Part shown: piece by piece, positions 62,480 to 64,000 of the stretch
How the letters are laid out: every line of letters begins with the position of its first letter
Numbering within the stretch: position 1 is the first letter of the stretch
Notes under the pieces: generated by a model
Told to the model about the DNA's origin: nothing
The model's input: only the letters and a program-made list of their open reading frames with translations
Database searches by the model: none
Position numbers and translations under genes: made by a program
Source of the DNA: Terribacillus aidingensis
GTDB taxonomy: Bacteria; Bacillota; Bacilli; Bacillales; Amphibacillaceae
DNA length: 64,000 nt
NCBI RefSeq assembly: GCF_040703035.1
Contig: NZ_CP159996.1
Coordinates: forward strand, 1,708,001 to 1,772,000
Reading direction: 5' to 3'

Positions 62480-63645
62480 CAGAACACCCGGATTTCTTCC
62501 CGGTAGTTTTTGATTGCTTCCTGAAGCTTTGGAAACTGATCATTCGGGAACTGTTCCAAAATCGCCTTTGCTATCTCGAATGCCACTACATGCTCCATTA
62601 CAAGAGCTGCAGCCGGAACGGCACAGCTATCGGAACGTTCGATACTGGCATTGAACGGCTCCTTAGTCTCTATATCCACGCTCTGAAGCGGTTTATAAAG
62701 AGTCGGGATTGGTTTCATGACACCTTTGACAACGAGTGGCATACCAGTTGTCATGCCGCCCTCCAGTCCGCCAAGACGATTCGTTTTGCGGTAATAGCCA
62801 TTTTCTTTATCCCATGCAATTTCGTCATGTACTTGACTTCCTGGAAGTCTTGCTGCTTCAAAGCCGATTCCGAATTCCACACCTTTGAATGCATTGATGC
62901 TCGCGACAGCACCTGCAATACGTCCATCAAGTTTACGGTCATAGTGCACGTAAGATCCAATACCTGCTGGCAGTCCTTCTACAAAGACCTCCACGACACC
63001 GCCGATAGAATCTCCGTCTTTCTTTGCTTGATCAATCGCATTTACCATCTGTTCTGAAGCCTGTGGATCAAGGCAACGTACAGATGATGCTTTTGAAATA
63101 CTATTTCTTTCTTCATATGTATAATCTGGGAATTCAACTGCTTTAATGCCCGCTATCTCTTTTGTATAGCCAACAATATTTATATCCAATTCTGCAAGAA
63201 GCTTTTTAGCTACTGCACCAGCTGCCACGCGTGCTGCTGTTTCACGAGCAGATGAACGCTCCAATACATTTCGCATGTCGCGATGGCCGTATTTCAAGGC
63301 ACCGTTTAAATCCGCGTGTCCGGGTCTTGGACGTGAGACGATTCGACGCACAGCTTGCGGATCTTCCACTGGGTCCTCACCCATTACATCTACCCAGTGC
63401 TTAAAATCATCATTATGTATGACAAGTGCGATAGGAGATCCTAGTGTATATCCATGACGGACACCACCTACAATGTCGACCAAATCTTTTTCAATCTGCA
63501 TTCGCTTGCCCCGGCCATGACCTTTCTGCCTCTCAAGCAAGGATGCGTTGATATCATCGGTAGTCAACGGTAAATAGGAAGGAACACCTTCTACAATTGT
63601 TGTAAGCTGTTTACCATGTGATTCACCTGCAGTTAAGTAGCGCAT
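62479..63645 (-). CDS. aroC: Chorismate synthase
   Basis: Final step to chorismate, needing reduced FMN (named aroF in B. subtilis). The 388 residues carry the signatures [16 protein letters not shown] at the N-terminus, [36 protein letters not shown] and the C-terminal [27 protein letters not shown] precedes the ATG. It heads the operon; a TATAGT element about 50 bases upstream may be its -10 but no good -35 is seen. Confidence 0.97.
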   Translation of the reverse strand: MRYLTAGESHGKQLTTIVEGVPSYLPLTTDDINASLLERQKGHGRGKRMQIEKDLVDIVGGVRHGYTLGSPIALVIHNDDFKHWVDVMGEDPVEDPQAVRRIVSRPRPGHADLNGALKYGHRDMRNVLERSSARETAARVAAGAVAKKLLAELDINIVGYTKEIAGIKAVEFPDYTYEERNSISKASSVRCLDPQASEQMVNAIDQAKKDGDSIGGVVEVFVEGLPAGIGSYVHYDRKLDGRIAGAVASINAFKGVEFGIGFEAARLPGSQVHDEIAWDKENGYYRKTNRLGGLEGGMTTGMPLVVKGVMKPIPTLYKPLQSVDIETKEPFNASIERSDSCAVPAAALVMEHVVAFEIAKAILEQFPNDQFPKLQEAIKNYREEIRVF

Positions 63646-63751
63646 GTATATTCCTCCGTTGTCTCTGTTCTTTGTAATTTTATTTACTATAACATAACTT
63701 GTTTCTTAAGTGGGAACAATTCTGACAATATTTTCGAGCAGTAACTTATCG

Positions 63752-64000
63752 TTATTTTCGGCTGCGCTCCTCGAATACGTGACGCAATGTGCCGAGACGG
63801 GCTTCCGCTTTTTTAGAGGCAGCTTCCACGGTATAACCGTCTTCCAACAATTCCTTCATAAGGACAATTTTCTTGATCATATAATAATCGAACCGCCTTG
63901 TCGTATTCGTCTTTTCCTCTACGCTATCGATATAACCTTTATCTTCCCAGTATCTAAGCTTTCGAATCGGAATATCAGTGATTTTAGCTGCGTCTCCAAT
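63752..64000 (-). CDS. MerR-family transcriptional regulator (5' end outside window)
   Basis: The last 82 residues of a short MerR-type regulator. The visible part starts IGDAAKITDIPIRKLRYWEDKGYI, the helix-turn-helix and wing of the family, followed by NTTRRFDYYMIKKIVLMKELLEDGYTVEAASKKAEAR and a charged end ERSRK. The protein has little after the DNA-binding region, so it lacks a long effector domain. Ligand and target are unknown. Confidence 0.85.
   Translation of the reverse strand: MGDAAKITDIPIRKLRYWEDKGYIDSVEEKTNTTRRFDYYMIKKIVLMKELLEDGYTVEAASKKAEARLGTLRHVFEERSRK

Noticed and set aside
63646..63751. Tryptophan attenuator or riboswitch before the aromatic operon
   Set aside because: The 106-base gap shows no leader peptide, TRAP-type triplet repeats or terminator pair.

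Overview
The window is a chromosomal segment of a low-to-mid GC, endospore-forming member of the Bacillaceae. The evidence is Bacillus-type gene order (ypsA-gpsB-rnpB-ypsC; recU-ponA; dnaD-nth; panB-panC-panD-dinG; mazG-dapB-mgsA-bshA-cca-birA; aroC-aroB-aroH-hisC-tyrA-aroA), spore genes (sspM, a CotD-like coat gene), Bacillus-type LexA boxes, class B RNase P RNA and bacillithiol synthesis. A C30 carotenoid cluster suggests a pigmented, possibly halotolerant relative of Halobacillus, Terribacillus or Planococcus-like bacilli; the genus cannot be fixed from the sequence alone. I see no tRNA, insertion sequence, prophage or CRISPR array.

Layout. 1-5.7 kb: msrA (cut by the window edge), a YqfQ/VrrA-like protein, a DUF2584 protein and sbcD-sbcC. 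5.8-8.7 kb: a YqcI/YcgG protein, a divergent SOS pair (WYL-domain and YolD-like proteins with a LexA box in each promoter) and the cystine transporter tcyP. 8.9-13 kb: a self-contained operon of plsY, a GNAT/class V aminotransferase fusion and an LTA-synthase-like enzyme, the best candidate here for an undescribed pathway. 13-16.4 kb: a DUF72-ypgQ-thyA-dfrA-(36-aa membrane protein)-yozE operon. 16.5-23.9 kb: a cold-shock gene with a terminator-like leader hairpin, a queuosine-precursor transporter, an RNase H-like gene, a lipoprotein, carboxypeptidase M32, ypsC, rnpB, gpsB, ypsA and a CotD-like coat gene. 23.9-32.8 kb: eight tightly coupled genes for a glycosylated, acylated C30 carotenoid plus type II IPP isomerase, behind a SigB-like promoter. 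32.9-41.9 kb: cdd, ypp genes, sspM, recU-ponA, nth, dnaD, asnS, ypmB. 41.9-52 kb: ypmA, a possible small RNA, dinG, pantothenate genes, birA, cca, bshA, mgsA, dapB, mazG. 52-57.4 kb: YitT, PfpI and YugP proteins, a short YpjB-like protein, ypjA, ypiB/reoY, ypiA. 57.5-63.6 kb: the shikimate/aromatic operon; then a MerR-family gene cut by the window edge.

Genes work in coherent blocks: dTMP and folate supply (thyA, dfrA, with a house-cleaning HD hydrolase), pantothenate synthesis (panBCD), chorismate to prephenate/tyrosine (aroC, aroB, aroH, hisC, tyrA, aroA), cell-wall growth and division (ponA, gpsB, ypiB/reoY), DNA repair and recombination (sbcCD, recU, nth, dinG, the SOS pair) and membrane pigment. 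Compared with the gene order I remember for B. subtilis, aspB, bshB1, ypiF and qcrABC are missing from their usual places. Several genes need TTG or GTG starts, chosen from strong ribosome-binding sites.
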